The notes below the pieces were generated by a model. The model saw only the letters and a list, made by a program, of their open reading frames with translations, was not told where the DNA came from and did not search any database. From Terebella lapidaria (taxonomy: Eukaryota > Annelida > Polychaeta > Terebellida > Terebellidae), in NCBI GenBank assembly GCA_949152475.1, contig OX424555.1, positions 22,834,868 to 22,898,867 of the forward strand: a DNA stretch of 64,000 bases. Reading direction: 5' to 3'. Position 1 is the stretch's first letter. Each line of letters starts with the position of its first letter. The position numbers were made by a program, and so were the translations under genes. Below, piece by piece: positions 8,797 to 20,200 of the stretch.

Positions 8797-10724
8797 TCGT
8801 CCGAAGGCGAGCGCGGCGCGGCGACCGGTGCCGCATGTGCGGGCGCCCCTGTAGAGGGTGCCGGCGCACTAACCCACTGCTGGGTAGGTTCCCTGGCGGG
8901 TTCCCGGACGACCGGGTCCTGCCACGGGGTTACCTGCGATGCCTTGACCGGAGGAGGAGTCGCCACCTGCGCGGGTACAGCCGGGGCCGGAGCCGAGGCT
9001 GGAGGCAACTGTCTAGGACGGACAGCCATCTCAAGCGCAAGCGCGGAATCTATCGCCTCCTCCATCGATCGCTTTTCATGGGTGGCCAGCCCGTACGCTA
9101 GGTGGTAAGGCTGGCCATCGATGAACTGATCGATCAGCATCGTCTCAAACCGTCTGGAGTCCATGTCCGGAAAAGCTCTCCGGCCGAGTATGCGTAAGCT
9201 GTACGCATAGTCTGTCACGGACTCAGTCGGCTGGCGGATACGCGCCTTGAACTCTCGTTCAGACTGCCGCCGATTGGTCGTCGGCGGGAACAGCAGGCGA
9301 AGTTGACGAGCAACCTCGCCGAACGTCACTGTTCCTACCGGCAGACACGGCATCACGCGGAGAGCTTTCCCTTCCAGGCTCCCCGCGAGGACGTGTCCAG
9401 CCTCAGGCTGGGACCATCCTTCGTACACGGCGGTACGCCATACCTGGAGCAAGTAGTCCTCCAAGTCGGCGTTATCCCCGTTGAACCGTTTCCGCCACGA
9501 TGAGTGGTCGGGCCCGTCATCGCGTTTGTTACGCGCCCGACGTGCGGTCCCGGCTCCGGGGTCGTCCGTGTACTGCGGCAAGTTCCGCGCGCTTCCCGCG
9601 CCTGCTGCGGAGTCTGCCGGAGCAAACATCGACGCCGCGGACATAGGAGCAGGGAAGCTCACGTTTGCCGCCGGGATCATTCCCGCTGAAAACCCACTCT
9701 GGCTAGGTGCGGGCGGGGCTCCCATCGAACCTACTGGGTAGGCTCCAGAAGGGGCGGCAAAGCTTGGGGCCGAAGCCGCCTGTTGCCACTGCCCGTCCGA
9801 CACACTGTACGTGCCAGGGTAAGTCGACCACGCGGCTTGCGCTCCAACCGTCGGAACGGTCGACGCGGTCGCCAACGTGGTGCCTCCGAGCCGCGGGGCA
9901 GGCGCGGGTCCCATTGCGGGGGCCACTGGCGCCTGCGGACTCGGCAGGACTTGGGGAGGGGCTACTGGCCCAGACATCCCCGGACTTAGGGTGACCGACG
10001 GGTCAACGCTCGAATGCAGCTGATTCCGCTTGAACAGTACAAGCGCCTCGGATATCAGCCACCTCTCCCTCTCCGTCAAAGGCCCCGAGTTGCCTTGTGA
10101 CAGCGGAGAAGGGGAGCGGTTCCGCCGGTCTGATCGTCCCTGATGGGGCGACCGGGCGCGGTCATAGCGCCCGAGGGGAGCCAGCTCGCCAAGCGCGTCG
10201 GTGAGCTGATCCACCACACTGCCCGGTGCGGACCGACCAGAACCCATGCCAGAGGCCCGCGAGGGAGCCCACCCGGCCGGGTGCGGCATCTGGTAAGACT
10301 GGTCCGCTCGTCCAGAAGGACCCGCATGCATCGGCGCTCGATTCCGGACGCTCGAAGGCGTCTTATGGAAGGGTGCCGATTGCCACGGATCTGTTCTGGG
10401 CGCGGGCGGGCGCGGCGTAGAGCCGTTGCCAGCTCCACCCACCGCGCCTAACACGTCAAGGTCCGGCCTTGACGGCAACTCCTGCTGCGGCCCCGCGGGG
10501 CCCGACTCTACGTCCGAAGACGGAGCCAGGGACGCCGGAGTCGTCTCCGCGGACGGGGTCTTGTCCACGGAGGTTTCCGCGCGTTCCTTCCGGCCGCCGG
10601 AGTCGTCCGGAGACGTCTCACGGGGGCTGTCGCGCGACCGGGTGTGGTCCGCGACATTTCCACCCTTATCCCTCCCCTTGGATTCATCGGCCTTATCTTT
10701 GGCCTTCTCTTTCGCTCTTGTCAT
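8508..10724 (-). CDS. gag: Gag polyprotein, pol-proximal copy
   Basis: 738 codons, immediately upstream of and overlapping pol. The N-terminal ~350 residues are charged then Pro/Ala/Ser-rich. A conserved helical Gag core follows (the retrotrans_gag-like region around residues 410-560, with W-R-K-R-F and the Y-L-L-Q-V-W block). Near the C-terminus there is one CCHC zinc knuckle, C684-x2-C-x4-H-x4-C697, typical of nucleocapsid. It would form the virus-like particle and bind element RNA. It is longer than many invertebrate gypsy Gags because of the low-complexity N-terminal part. It starts with the same residues as the second copy upstream. Confidence 0.9.
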   Translation of the reverse strand: MTRAKEKAKDKADESKGRDKGGNVADHTRSRDSPRETSPDDSGGRKERAETSVDKTPSAETTPASLAPSSDVESGPAGPQQELPSRPDLDVLGAVGGAGNGSTPRPPAPRTDPWQSAPFHKTPSSVRNRAPMHAGPSGRADQSYQMPHPAGWAPSRASGMGSGRSAPGSVVDQLTDALGELAPLGRYDRARSPHQGRSDRRNRSPSPLSQGNSGPLTERERWLISEALVLFKRNQLHSSVDPSVTLSPGMSGPVAPPQVLPSPQAPVAPAMGPAPAPRLGGTTLATASTVPTVGAQAAWSTYPGTYSVSDGQWQQAASAPSFAAPSGAYPVGSMGAPPAPSQSGFSAGMIPAANVSFPAPMSAASMFAPADSAAGAGSARNLPQYTDDPGAGTARRARNKRDDGPDHSSWRKRFNGDNADLEDYLLQVWRTAVYEGWSQPEAGHVLAGSLEGKALRVMPCLPVGTVTFGEVARQLRLLFPPTTNRRQSEREFKARIRQPTESVTDYAYSLRILGRRAFPDMDSRRFETMLIDQFIDGQPYHLAYGLATHEKRSMEEAIDSALALEMAVRPRQLPPASAPAPAVPAQVATPPPVKASQVTPWQDPVVREPAREPTQQWVSAPAPSTGAPAHAAPVAAPRSPSDECDIEEYDLGAAQMIAHCAGLEAPGAAECCAFTSGPAQNRPCYFCGKQGHFWLKCPELLERLRSRGYQGALPGPQRRNSFRSGPPGQQNRNPRQGN

Positions 10725-12611
10725 TTTTCGAGACGTCCTTGAGGAGCGGGCGATCCCCAGGGACTAAGGAGGCGACAACACAGGAGGAGTCGCCACCTGC
10801 GCGGGTACAGCCGGGGCCGGAGCCGAGGCTGGAGGCAACTGTCTAGGACGGACAGCCATCTCAAGCGCAAGCGCGGAATCTATCGCCTCCTCCATCGATC
10901 GCTTTTCATGGGTGGCCAGCCCGTACGCTAGGTGGTAAGGCTGGCCATCGATGAACTGATCGATCAGCATCGTCTCAAACCGTCTGGAGTCCATGTCCGG
11001 AAAAGCTCTCCGGCCGAGTATGCGTAAGCTGTACGCATAGTCTGTCACGGACTCAGTCGGCTGGCGGATACGCGCCTTGAACTCTCGTTCAGACTGCCGC
11101 CGATTGGTCGTCGGCGGGAACAGCAGGCGAAGTTGACGAGCAACCTCGCCGAACGTCACTGTTCCTACCGGCAGACACGGCATCACGCGGAGAGCTTTCC
11201 CTTCCAGGCTCCCCGCGAGGACGTGTCCAGCCTCAGGCTGGGACCATCCTTCGTACACGGCGGTACGCCATACCTGGAGCAAGTAGTCCTCCAAGTCGGC
11301 GTTATCCCCGTTGAACCGTTTCCGCCACGATGAGTGGTCGGGCCCGTCATCGCGTTTGTTACGCGCCCGACGTGCGGTCCCGGCTCCGGGGTCGTCCGTG
11401 TACTGCGGCAAGTTCCGCGCGCTTCCCGCGCCTGCGGCGGAGTCTGCCGGAGCAAACATCGACGCCGCGGACATAGGAGCAGGGAAGCTCACGTTTGCCG
11501 CCGGGATCATTCCCGCTGAAAACCCACTCTGGCTAGGTGCGGGCGGGGCTCCCATCGAACCTACTGGGTAGGCTCCAGAAGGGGCGGCAAAGCTTGGGGC
11601 CGAAGCCGCCTGTTGCCACTGCCCGTCCGACACACTGTACGTGCCAGGGTAAGTCGACCACGCGGCTTGCGCTCCAACCGTCGGAACGGTCGACGCGGTC
11701 GCCAACGTGGTGCCTCCGAGCCGCGGGGCAGGCGCGGGTCCCATTGCGGGGGCCACTGGCGCCTGCGGACTCGGCAGGACTTGGGGAGGGGCTACTGGCC
11801 CAGACATCCCCGGACTTAGGGTGACCGACGGGTCAACGCTCGAATGCAGCTGATTCCGCTTGAACAGTACAAGCGCCTCGGATATCAGCCACCTCTCCCT
11901 CTCCGTCAAAGGCCCCGAGTTGCCTTGTGACAGCGGAGAAGGGGAGCGGTTCCGCCGGTCTGATCGTCCCTGATGGGGCGACCGGGCGCGGTCATAGCGC
12001 CCGAGGGGAGCCAGCTCGCCAAGCGCGTCGGTGAGCTGATCCACCACACTGCCCGGTGCGGACCGACCAGAACCCATGCCAGAGGCCCGCGAGGGAGCCC
12101 ACCCGGCCGGGTGCGGCATCTGGTAAGACTGGTCCGCTCGTCCAGAAGGACCCGCATGCATCGGCGCTCGATTCCGGACGCTCGAAGGCGTCTTATGGAA
12201 GGGTGCCGATTGCCACGGATCTGTTCTGGGCGCGGGCGGGCGCGGCGTAGAGCCGTTGCCAGCTCCACCCACCGCGCCTAACACGTCAAGGTCCGGCCTT
12301 GACGGCAACTCCTGCTGCGGCCCCGCGGGGCCCGACTCTACGTCCGAAGACGGAGCCAGGGACGCCGGAGTCGTCTCCGCGGACGGGGTCTTGTCCACGG
12401 AGGTTTCCGCGCGTTCCTTCCGGCCGCCGGAGTCGTCCGGAGACGTCTCACGGGGGCTGTCGCGCGACCGGGTGTGGTCCGCGACATTTCCACCCTTATC
12501 CCTCCCCTTGGATTCATCGGCCTTATCTTTGGCCTTCTCTTTCGCTCTTGTCATTTTTCGAGACGTCCTTGAGGAGCGGGCGATCCCCAGGGACTAAGGA
12601 GGCGACAACAC
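8952..12611. repeat. 1830-bp perfect-boundary tandem duplication covering leader and gag
   Basis: The two copies are 8952-10781 and 10782-12611. They abut exactly, and I noticed only one base difference between them (near 9605 versus 11435). The unit covers the end of the untranslated leader plus most of gag. Near-identity means either a very recent event or an assembly error. Confidence 0.95.
10764..12554 (-). CDS. gag: Gag, LTR-proximal duplicate copy
   Basis: 596 codons, starting 113 bases inside the internal edge of the LTR. Its first ~590 residues match the pol-proximal copy essentially residue for residue, including the disordered N-terminus and the Gag core. It owes its existence to the 1830-bp tandem duplication described separately, which also copies part of the leader. 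Being nearest the LTR, it would be the first gag frame on a transcript started there. Confidence 0.85.
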   Translation of the reverse strand: MTRAKEKAKDKADESKGRDKGGNVADHTRSRDSPRETSPDDSGGRKERAETSVDKTPSAETTPASLAPSSDVESGPAGPQQELPSRPDLDVLGAVGGAGNGSTPRPPAPRTDPWQSAPFHKTPSSVRNRAPMHAGPSGRADQSYQMPHPAGWAPSRASGMGSGRSAPGSVVDQLTDALGELAPLGRYDRARSPHQGRSDRRNRSPSPLSQGNSGPLTERERWLISEALVLFKRNQLHSSVDPSVTLSPGMSGPVAPPQVLPSPQAPVAPAMGPAPAPRLGGTTLATASTVPTVGAQAAWSTYPGTYSVSDGQWQQAASAPSFAAPSGAYPVGSMGAPPAPSQSGFSAGMIPAANVSFPAPMSAASMFAPADSAAGAGSARNLPQYTDDPGAGTARRARNKRDDGPDHSSWRKRFNGDNADLEDYLLQVWRTAVYEGWSQPEAGHVLAGSLEGKALRVMPCLPVGTVTFGEVARQLRLLFPPTTNRRQSEREFKARIRQPTESVTDYAYSLRILGRRAFPDMDSRRFETMLIDQFIDGQPYHLAYGLATHEKRSMEEAIDSALALEMAVRPRQLPPASAPAPAVPAQVATPPVLSPP

Positions 12612-12650
12612 TGTGACGGTAGGCTGCGATGGAACACTGTCGGACTGATC

Positions 12651-12666
12651 CTGGTCACGGCACCAA
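12651..12666 (-). promoter_or_regulatory. Primer-binding site of the gypsy element
   Basis: Reading the minus strand, the LTR ends TTTACA and is followed at once by TTGGTGCCGTGACCAG. Location directly after the LTR and a TGG start are as expected for pairing with the CCA end of a tRNA. I do not assign the tRNA. Confidence 0.7.
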
Positions 12667-13276
12667 TGTAAAGTTATTGACTACCGTCCGCTCTTCGGGA
12701 TCCTCGAGGATAGTCCTCTCTCATCCGAGTCCTTGCGGACGCGCATCCGCTATTCCGGATCCTCGCGGCAGGGCCGCTCACCGGAGGTCGCGGCGGACAC
12801 GGTAACTACTTCATCATTAACGGTAACCAGGTAACAGCCCACCCGACACTCCCAGGCCTACGGACACCGTTCAGAAACTGGTTCATCACCACGGTGTTAA
12901 CTGGCGGGGCCTGGCGAGCCGCGGTCTGCCTCGGGGACGGAACCCCGTACAGTCCGACATGCTGGCCAGAGCCTCTGTCACATGTCCCGGGAAGGGAGAG
13001 AGCTGGCGATCCACAGGGCCGAAGGCCCCCGAGTCAGCAACTCGTCTCTCCCAGCCCGGGCCTCCCCACGGAAATCGTCCCCAGGGCTCTAGGAGCCCAC
13101 TACTCAGACCCAGGGAACACAAAGCTCATGGCGAGCCTCGTGAGCGTCCTAGTCTCGATCTTGGACAATCTCCTCGATCGAGTCGCTTCCAGTGTATATA
13201 TAATACACCACAAGCTGTAGGACGCACGCGAGGTTTAATCGATCCATTGTTATAGTTTACTGGAGCGTAAATTACA
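12667..13276 (-). repeat. 5' LTR of the gypsy element, 610 bp
   Basis: On the minus strand it begins TGTAA and ends TTACA, a 5-bp inverted repeat with the canonical TG...CA ends. The primer-binding site abuts its inner edge, and it contains a TATA-like box. Its outer edge coincides with the switch from GC-rich element DNA to AT-rich flank. No partner LTR was seen, so the boundaries rest on these end signals alone and the LTR age cannot be measured. Confidence 0.7.
13194..13205 (-). promoter_or_regulatory. TATA-like box in the LTR
   Basis: The minus strand reads TATTATATATAC here, inside an otherwise GC-rich LTR and about 70 bases from its outer end. This is a plausible core promoter for the element. 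Confidence 0.5.
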
Positions 13277-13571
13277 ATACGTCGCCGTGGCAACGCACGC
13301 TCGAACGGAGCATGTCAAAACAAGGCCAAGTACGAAAAGGCCACATAAATGGCTTTTATGTTTACAATCACCTGCCGCGTGCTTAGGGCAAAATCGCCAC
13401 ATTACTTTCCATCGAACATGTCGATAATTACTTTATCGAACATGTCGAAATGGAAATTCACATGCAGTGATTTCAGTGGTGATTGTAAGAGTCAATCTAT
13501 TACCACCAATTGTCAGATTTTGATGATGCAAATAACAAACGTAAAACACAACATTTTGCAACAGAAACAAA

Positions 13572-13618
13572 GCCCGACCAAATAGTTTATCCAAAGACAC
13601 ACTGGCGTCATCAGGGGC
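13572..13618 (-). ncRNA. Hammerhead-ribozyme-like motif, satellite copy 1
   Basis: On the minus strand, GCCC and GGGC can pair as stem I around a CTGATGA core, a candidate stem II starting CGCC, then ATAAAC, a six-base loop and a GTC cleavage-type triplet. This is the layout of type I hammerheads with a tiny stem III. The usual GAAAC is replaced by TAAAC and stem II pairs poorly, so self-cleavage is doubtful. Confidence 0.4.
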
Positions 13619-14518
13619 AGACATTGTGTTAAATGTAGTTGTTTCTACTGTACACATGATGGAATTAGTATACAACTGCCCAACAACCTATGAATATAAT
13701 TTAGAAATCTGAAACACACACTGTGATCTTTTTTTAGCCCTTGTTCTAGTTTTTCACACTTATCAGTAATATATTTGGGGCAACAGGGATGATAGGTCTA
13801 CGGGGGATACACCCAAGCGGTCGTAGGCGACCGGAAGCGTCTAATTACATAGTATTCCACATTTGGGTGTAATTCCTAATAACAATGAATGACCACCGTT
13901 GATCGGTATCGCTGTAACAGTATCTATATTCGATATTCGACACTCCATTGAATACTTACATTTGTTTCTGGAATTTCTCTTATAAAGTTTTATTCGTTCT
14001 GTCACTTATACAATTTATATTCATGAGATCTTACACACAATGGGCAACAGGTCCAGATATGTACTTTTGTATCTACAGTAGGTGAATCAGGTCTTTAGTA
14101 TGTGAATCATAATGTTTGACGATTACATTTTCCATAGTATCATTTTCACAGCTACAGCAGGTTCGTGAACATGGTGTTCGACCGAATAAAAAAAAAATTC
14201 TTTGAAATCTCTCAACGATCCCAGTACCTCACTCCAGCTATACATTGCTTGCCGAGAATTTAACGACCATTTAAATTGCCCTGATATCCGATCCCCATTT
14301 CAATTATGATAGCCGGTGCCAAGACGAATTTTTTAGGGCCACGTGGAATTACTTTCCATCGAACATGTCGATAATTACTTTATCGAACATGTCGAAATGG
14401 AAATTCACATGCAGTGATTTCAGTGGTGATTGTAAGAGTCAATCTATTACCACCAATTGTCAGATTTTGATGATGCAAATAACAAACGTAAAACACAACA
14501 TTTTACAACAGAAACAAA

Positions 14519-14565
14519 GCCCGACCAAATAGTTTATCCAAAGACACACTGGCGTCATCAGGGGC
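14519..14565 (-). ncRNA. Hammerhead-ribozyme-like motif, satellite copy 2
   Basis: Same motif as at 13572-13618, one satellite period further on, with the same core and the same TAAAC deviation. Confidence 0.4.
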
Positions 14566-15465
14566 AGACATTGTGTTAAATGTAGTTGTTTCTACTGTAC
14601 ACATGATGGAATTAGTATACAACTGCCCAACAACCTATGAATATAATTTAGAAATCTGAAACACACACTGTGATCTTTTTTTAGCCCTTGTTCTAGTTTT
14701 TCACACTTATCAGTAATATATTTGGGGCAACAGGGATGATAGGTCTACGGGGGATACACCCAAGCGGTCGTAGGCGACCGGAAGCGTCTAATTACATAGT
14801 ATTCCACATTTGGGTGTAATTCCTAATAACAATGAATGACCACCGTTGATCGGTATCGCTGTAACAGTATCTATATTCGATATTCGACACTCCATTGAAT
14901 ACTTACATTTGTTTCTGGAATTTCTCTTATAAAGTTTTATTCGTTCTGTCACTTATACAATTTATATTCATGAGATCTTACACACAATGGGCAACAGGTC
15001 CAGATATGTACTTTTGTATCTACAGTAGGTGAATCAGGTCTTTAGTATGTGAATCATAATGTTTGACGATTACATTTTCCATAGTATCATTTTCACAGCT
15101 AGAGCAGGTTCGTGAACATGGTGTTCGACCGAATAAAAAAAAAATTCTTTGAAATCTCTCAACGATCCCAGTACCTCACTCCAGCTATACATTGCTTGCC
15201 GAGAATTTAACGACCATTTAAATTGCCCTGATATCCGATCCCCATTTCAATTATGATAGCCGGTGCCAAGACGAATTTTTTAGGGCCACGTGGAATTACT
15301 TTCCATCGAACATGTCGATAATTATTTTATCGAACATGTCGAAATGGAAATTCACATGCAGTGATTTCAGTGGTGATTGTAAGAGTCAATCTATTACCAC
15401 CAATTGTCAGATTTTGATGATGCAAATAACAAACGTAAAACACAACATTTTGCAACAGAAACAAA

Positions 15466-15512
15466 GCCCGACCAAATAGTTTATCCAAAGACACACTGGC
15501 GTCATCAGGGGC
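15466..15512 (-). ncRNA. Hammerhead-ribozyme-like motif, satellite copy 3
   Basis: Identical motif, third satellite unit. Confidence 0.4.
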
Positions 15513-16412
15513 AGACATTGTGTTAAATGTAGTTGTTTCTACTGTACACATGATGGAATTAGTATACAACTGCCCAACAACCTATGAATATAATTTAGAA
15601 ATCTGAAACACACACTGTGATCTTTTTTTAGCCCTTGTTCTAGTTTTTCACACTTATCAGTAATATATTTGGGGCAACAGGGATGATAGGTCTACGGGGG
15701 ATACACCCAAGCGGTCGTAGGCGACCGGAAGCGTCTAATTACATAGTATTCCACATTTGGGTGTAATTCCTAATAACAATGAATGACCACCGTTGATCGG
15801 TATCGCTGTAACAGTATCTATATTCGATATTCGACACTCCATTGAATACTTACATTTGTTTCTGGAATTTCTCTTATAAAGTTTTATTCGTTCTGTCACT
15901 TATACAATTTATATTCATGAGATCTTACACACAATGGGCAACAGGTCCAGATATGTACTTTTGTATCTACAGTAGGTGAATCAGGTCTTTAGTATGTGAA
16001 TCATAATGTTTGACGATTGCATTTTCCATAGTATCATTTTCACAGCTACAGCAGGTTCGTGAACATAGTGTTCGACCGAATAAAAAAAAAATTCTTTGAA
16101 ATCTCTCAACGATCCCAGTACCTCACTCCAGCTATACATTGCTTGCCGAGAATTTAACGACCATTTAAATTGCCCTGATATCCGATCCCCATTTCAATTA
16201 TGATAGCCGGTGCCAAGACGAATTTTTTAGGGCCACGTGGAATTACTTTCCATCGAACATGTCGATAATTACTTTATCGAACATGTCGAAATGGAAATTC
16301 ACATGCAGTGATTTCAGTGGTGATTGTAAGAGTCAATCTATTACCACCAATTGTCAGATTTTGATGATGCAAATAACAAACGTAAAACACAACATTTTAC
16401 AACAGAAACAAA

Positions 16413-16459
16413 GCCCGACCAAATAGTTTATCCAAAGACACACTGGCGTCATCAGGGGC
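16413..16459 (-). ncRNA. Hammerhead-ribozyme-like motif, satellite copy 4
   Basis: Identical motif, fourth satellite unit, although this unit is otherwise the most diverged. Confidence 0.4.
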
Positions 16460-17200
16460 AGACATTGTGTTAAATGTAGTTGTTTCTACTGTACACATGA
16501 TGGAATTAGTATACAACTGCCCAACAACCTATGAATATAATTTAGAAATCTGAAACACACACTGTGATCTTTTTTTAGCCCTTGTTCTAGTTTTTCACAC
16601 TTATCAGTAATATATTTGGGGCAACAGGGATGATAGGTCTACGGGGGATACACCCAAGCGGTCGTAGGCGACCGGAAGCGTCTAATTACATAATATTCCA
16701 CATTTTGGTGTAATTCCTAATAACAATGAATGACCACCGTTGATCGGTATCGCTGTAACAGTATCTATATTCGATATTCGACACTCCATTGAATACTTAC
16801 ATTTGTTTCTGGAATTTCTCTTATAAAGTTTTATTCGTTCTGTCACTTATACAATTTATATTCATGAGATCTTACACACAATGGGCAACAGGTCTAGATA
16901 TGTACTTTTGCATCTACAGTAGGTGAATCAGGTCTTTAGTAGGTGAATCATAATGTTTGACGATTGCATTTTCCATAGTATCGTTTTCACAGCTACAGCA
17001 GGTTCGTGAACATGGTGTTCGACCGAATAGAAAAAAAATTCTTTGGAATCTCTCAACGATCCCAGTACCTCACTCCAGCTATACATTGCTTGCCGAGAAT
17101 TTAACGACCATTTAAATTGCCCTGATATCCGATCCCCATTTCAATTATGATAGCCGGTGCCAAGACGAATTTTTCAGGGCCACGTGGTATTACTTTCCAT

Positions 17201-20200
17201 GACTTTACCGGCAAAGCGTCCAGAAATAGCAAGTGAGAGATATAGAAATCAAATTAGAAAGTAAAATGGTACAAATTTCCTTTCGCCGACTTAAATATCA
17301 TGTCTCGTAGTATATCGGTATATATGTATCCATATACAGGGATTCGAATGACGTTTCCATGATCTGTCCGAATACGTCCTGATTTGCCCCGAGATATTGC
17401 CCCGAGACATCGAGGTGTAGGTGGGATAATTTGATGGCATACAAAAAGACAGATACCCCTCGCCCATAGGTATCTCTAATATATTATCTATATCTATGCT
17501 ATCAAAGGGAGCAGTGTTTTGTTATCAACAGTTCTCCATTCAAAACAATAGATGACGTCACGTTACGTATCGATGACACCCAAACCTGGAATGCTGCCAG
17601 CGTGTTGTGTATCTTCCCATAATTAATCCATCAATTAACCCGTTCGATCAGCTCTCCCGGACACTGTCCTAGTGACAGGAAACTATGTAATCGTCCATTT
17701 TTAGCCTAGATACGATGGATAATTTGTCGGCTTCGTGGTTTGACTCTGCGCTGTCAAAGCGGGTTTTCTTGCTGTCGCGGTGTTTATCATTCAATCACAA
17801 AAGGATCAACACATTACCGAATTGCTCTCATTAGCTGACCTAGCTGTCGCATAGAAATAGGTTTTTGGTAATGGTTTTATGTAAGGGCCTCACTCGATGA
17901 AGGAGAGTTCGGTGATGATATGATATTTGGAGTGAGAATATGCCAGCCATACTTTGCCACAATTCTAAAGGAGAGTTACCTCCTATCAAATACCTCACCA
18001 TTCTTGGTTGGATTTACGTTAAGAAAAAGCTTCAACCCCTTAAATATAAAACAGTAATATTTGCAATACCACTGTACTTGACACAGACCAGTTCAATTCA
18101 TGGACATAGGTCGTCTACCTGAGTAACAATGCCATCATCTCTGCAATGTCCAGAGTGTCAATTGTCTTTCATTGCGGCCCAATGGAAACAAGCATTGTTA
18201 TACCGCGTAAAGGATTCTTTCGAGCAGAGTCGGAGATCATGCAGGAAAGCTGGTGTTGGTAGCAGTTTTAGCTTCCATGCTTTCCGCCAATATTTATGGT
18301 AATTCTGATCACATCACAAAGGGTTTCCACAGTAGATATGTCACTAGGTGACGATTGACTTATAACGAGCTGTTTGTTCCGCGCTCCTGGAACCAGCGAT
18401 TGGACTCTGTTTTCGGGCCAACATTCCTAACATCGCGGGTCGCCCTGGTAATGGATATCTGAGACATGAGAAATACCAGGTTGACGCTTAAGTATTCATA
18501 TTTTGATAACGTTTAAAATGCGCGGACACAGAGGGGACTACTTTGCATAAGCTGGTTACAACATATCGACCGAAACTGGATAAAACCTCCGAGGTAATGG
18601 CATTGTCCGTGTCACTGTGTAAACAACCTGCGGAACTCGGGGCTCAACCGGCACACTTCTACAATGGCTCGTCTCTGACCTTTAATGGTCACTTTGCATA
18701 TATGTGACGAGAACACCTTTCATGCGGCTGCTGAGACAAATCGACGAATCACTCGGCGGCTTTGGCAGATGATTGCACAATTGAAGCCTGCCTGTGCTGC
18801 GGGCTGACTGTTGGGAAGAAGCGAACGTCCCCAGACACCCGACGACAATATACCGACTTGAGCATACCTACATTCTTCCACTTTTCTGGATTTACATAAA
18901 CTGAAAGCGATTTCTATATATAGACAAACATTGTATTTGTGTTTTTAAAAGAAAACAATCACATTTGTATATTGATGTTTATAATATTGACAGTTTTTTT
19001 TTCACAGAGAAGCTGTTTATTTCTTTACTTATAATAAGCCCATTGCTGACGATAATTGTTTTCGCCATTCACACAATACTAATCAACATCACACACAGAA
19101 GTAGAAAGGCCAACCTTCGTATTCTATTTCAAAGCACCATTCAAATGTTCGGCCATTCTGAGACTTTCTTTTGCTCGTTTTCACTGGTCATGAAAATGTT
19201 AGCTTAGCGAATCGAAAATATATATGTTGTGTTTTGGTTCCTGGTGACATCTCTCTGCCTTTAAAATACACTAAATCGCTGACAGCAGTATATATATATA
19301 TATATATGTAGAGTTTGGATGAAGGCATAATTATGTTATACCGGAATAAGTATTCTTGGTTTGTTGGGTAATATGAGGCGGTTATATCCATGAAATTTGG
19401 AACGGGAATTCGTCAGGTGTCTGAGGTCTTAGTGCCATATTGTGACGGTATTTAGAGGGTTCCATGTCGTAATAATCTGCTTCAGGCTCAGTACCGCTCT
19501 CCTGAGAAATTAATCAGCAAATGTGCGCCGATCTCACTGACATCTGTCGGTGTGTATACACACTGTATTTGTCTTGTTCATCACATAAAGTAATAAGGCA
19601 TATTTACCTTGATTCAAGTCGACACGTGTCCTGAGGAGCTTTTTATTTAATTAATTGGATGACCCTCTTGTAAATACGGTGTACAAGCTATGTATCTGTC
19701 GTGAGGTTTGCTTTGCTAACACCACACGAACCTGTACGTGGGTGTCAATGTGTGCGCACAAACAGTTGTGCAATGTTGGGCACTTATCCTGTTGGGACAG
19801 TACTGTCAAACACAATGTTTGCTCAAATCTGTCCGGCGAGATTTATTCATGTCTCCACACGTGCAATACAGTTCCAACGAGCTAGATACTGTGTGATACG
19901 CGTTCAAACATAGTTATGACCCGCCACAACCGGTGTAATATTCTGATATCTCCACAATGTGCAAAATGTTATGATGATGGAATTATGCCTGTACCCGTGG
20001 ATCCCTAGTTTGTCAATGGCATATCTCATTGGCATACAATACTGCTTCGCCACGTGTAAGCCACTTCAGATTTACTTCAGAAGTTATCGTCGCTAGATTT
20101 ACTGGGATCGGGACGAAGCGGTAAAAGTTTATATTACTAATAAAAGCGTTCCATGCGAGCGTCCCACGGTGTGTATTGCTCTGTGTTTATGGTGACACCG

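Larger units (their letters stand above)
4201..13276 (-). mobile_element. Ty3/gypsy LTR retrotransposon (minimum extent)
   Basis: In minus-strand order: 5' LTR, primer-binding site, duplicated gag, then pol with the protease-RT-RNase H-integrase order that defines Ty3/gypsy. The far end is not settled because the partner LTR is not in the window; the element may continue through the spacer and the zinc-finger ORF. It looks young: pol is one open frame, and the two gag copies differ at only about one base that I could see. I count one large structural rearrangement (the gag duplication) and otherwise no obvious damage in the visible part. The element is sharply more GC- and CpG-rich than the DNA to its right. 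Confidence 0.85.
13401..17200. repeat. Satellite: four tandem copies of a 947-bp unit
   Basis: The start of the unit (ATTACTTTCCAT) recurs at 13401, 14348, 15295, 16242 and, as a 12-base remnant, 17189, so the period is exactly 947. Copies 1-3 are almost identical and copy 4 is slightly more diverged. The first ~85 bases contain a doubled TCGAACATGTCGA-like motif. About 13487-13715 of each unit is a fragment of the small hammerhead-like repeat also found at 42.9, 48.2 and 53.8 kb. The rest is unrelated and holds a 6-bp hairpin, CGGTCG/CGACCG. The 124 bp between the LTR and the array is unremarkable. Confidence 0.97.

Noticed and set aside
13433-13675. Recurring peptide with SAPDDASVSLDK (also at 15327-15569, 42945-43130, 43156-43428)
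   Set aside because: Its recurrence comes from the non-coding hammerhead-like repeat; frames are short, differ in length between copies and overlap the ribozyme-like motif.
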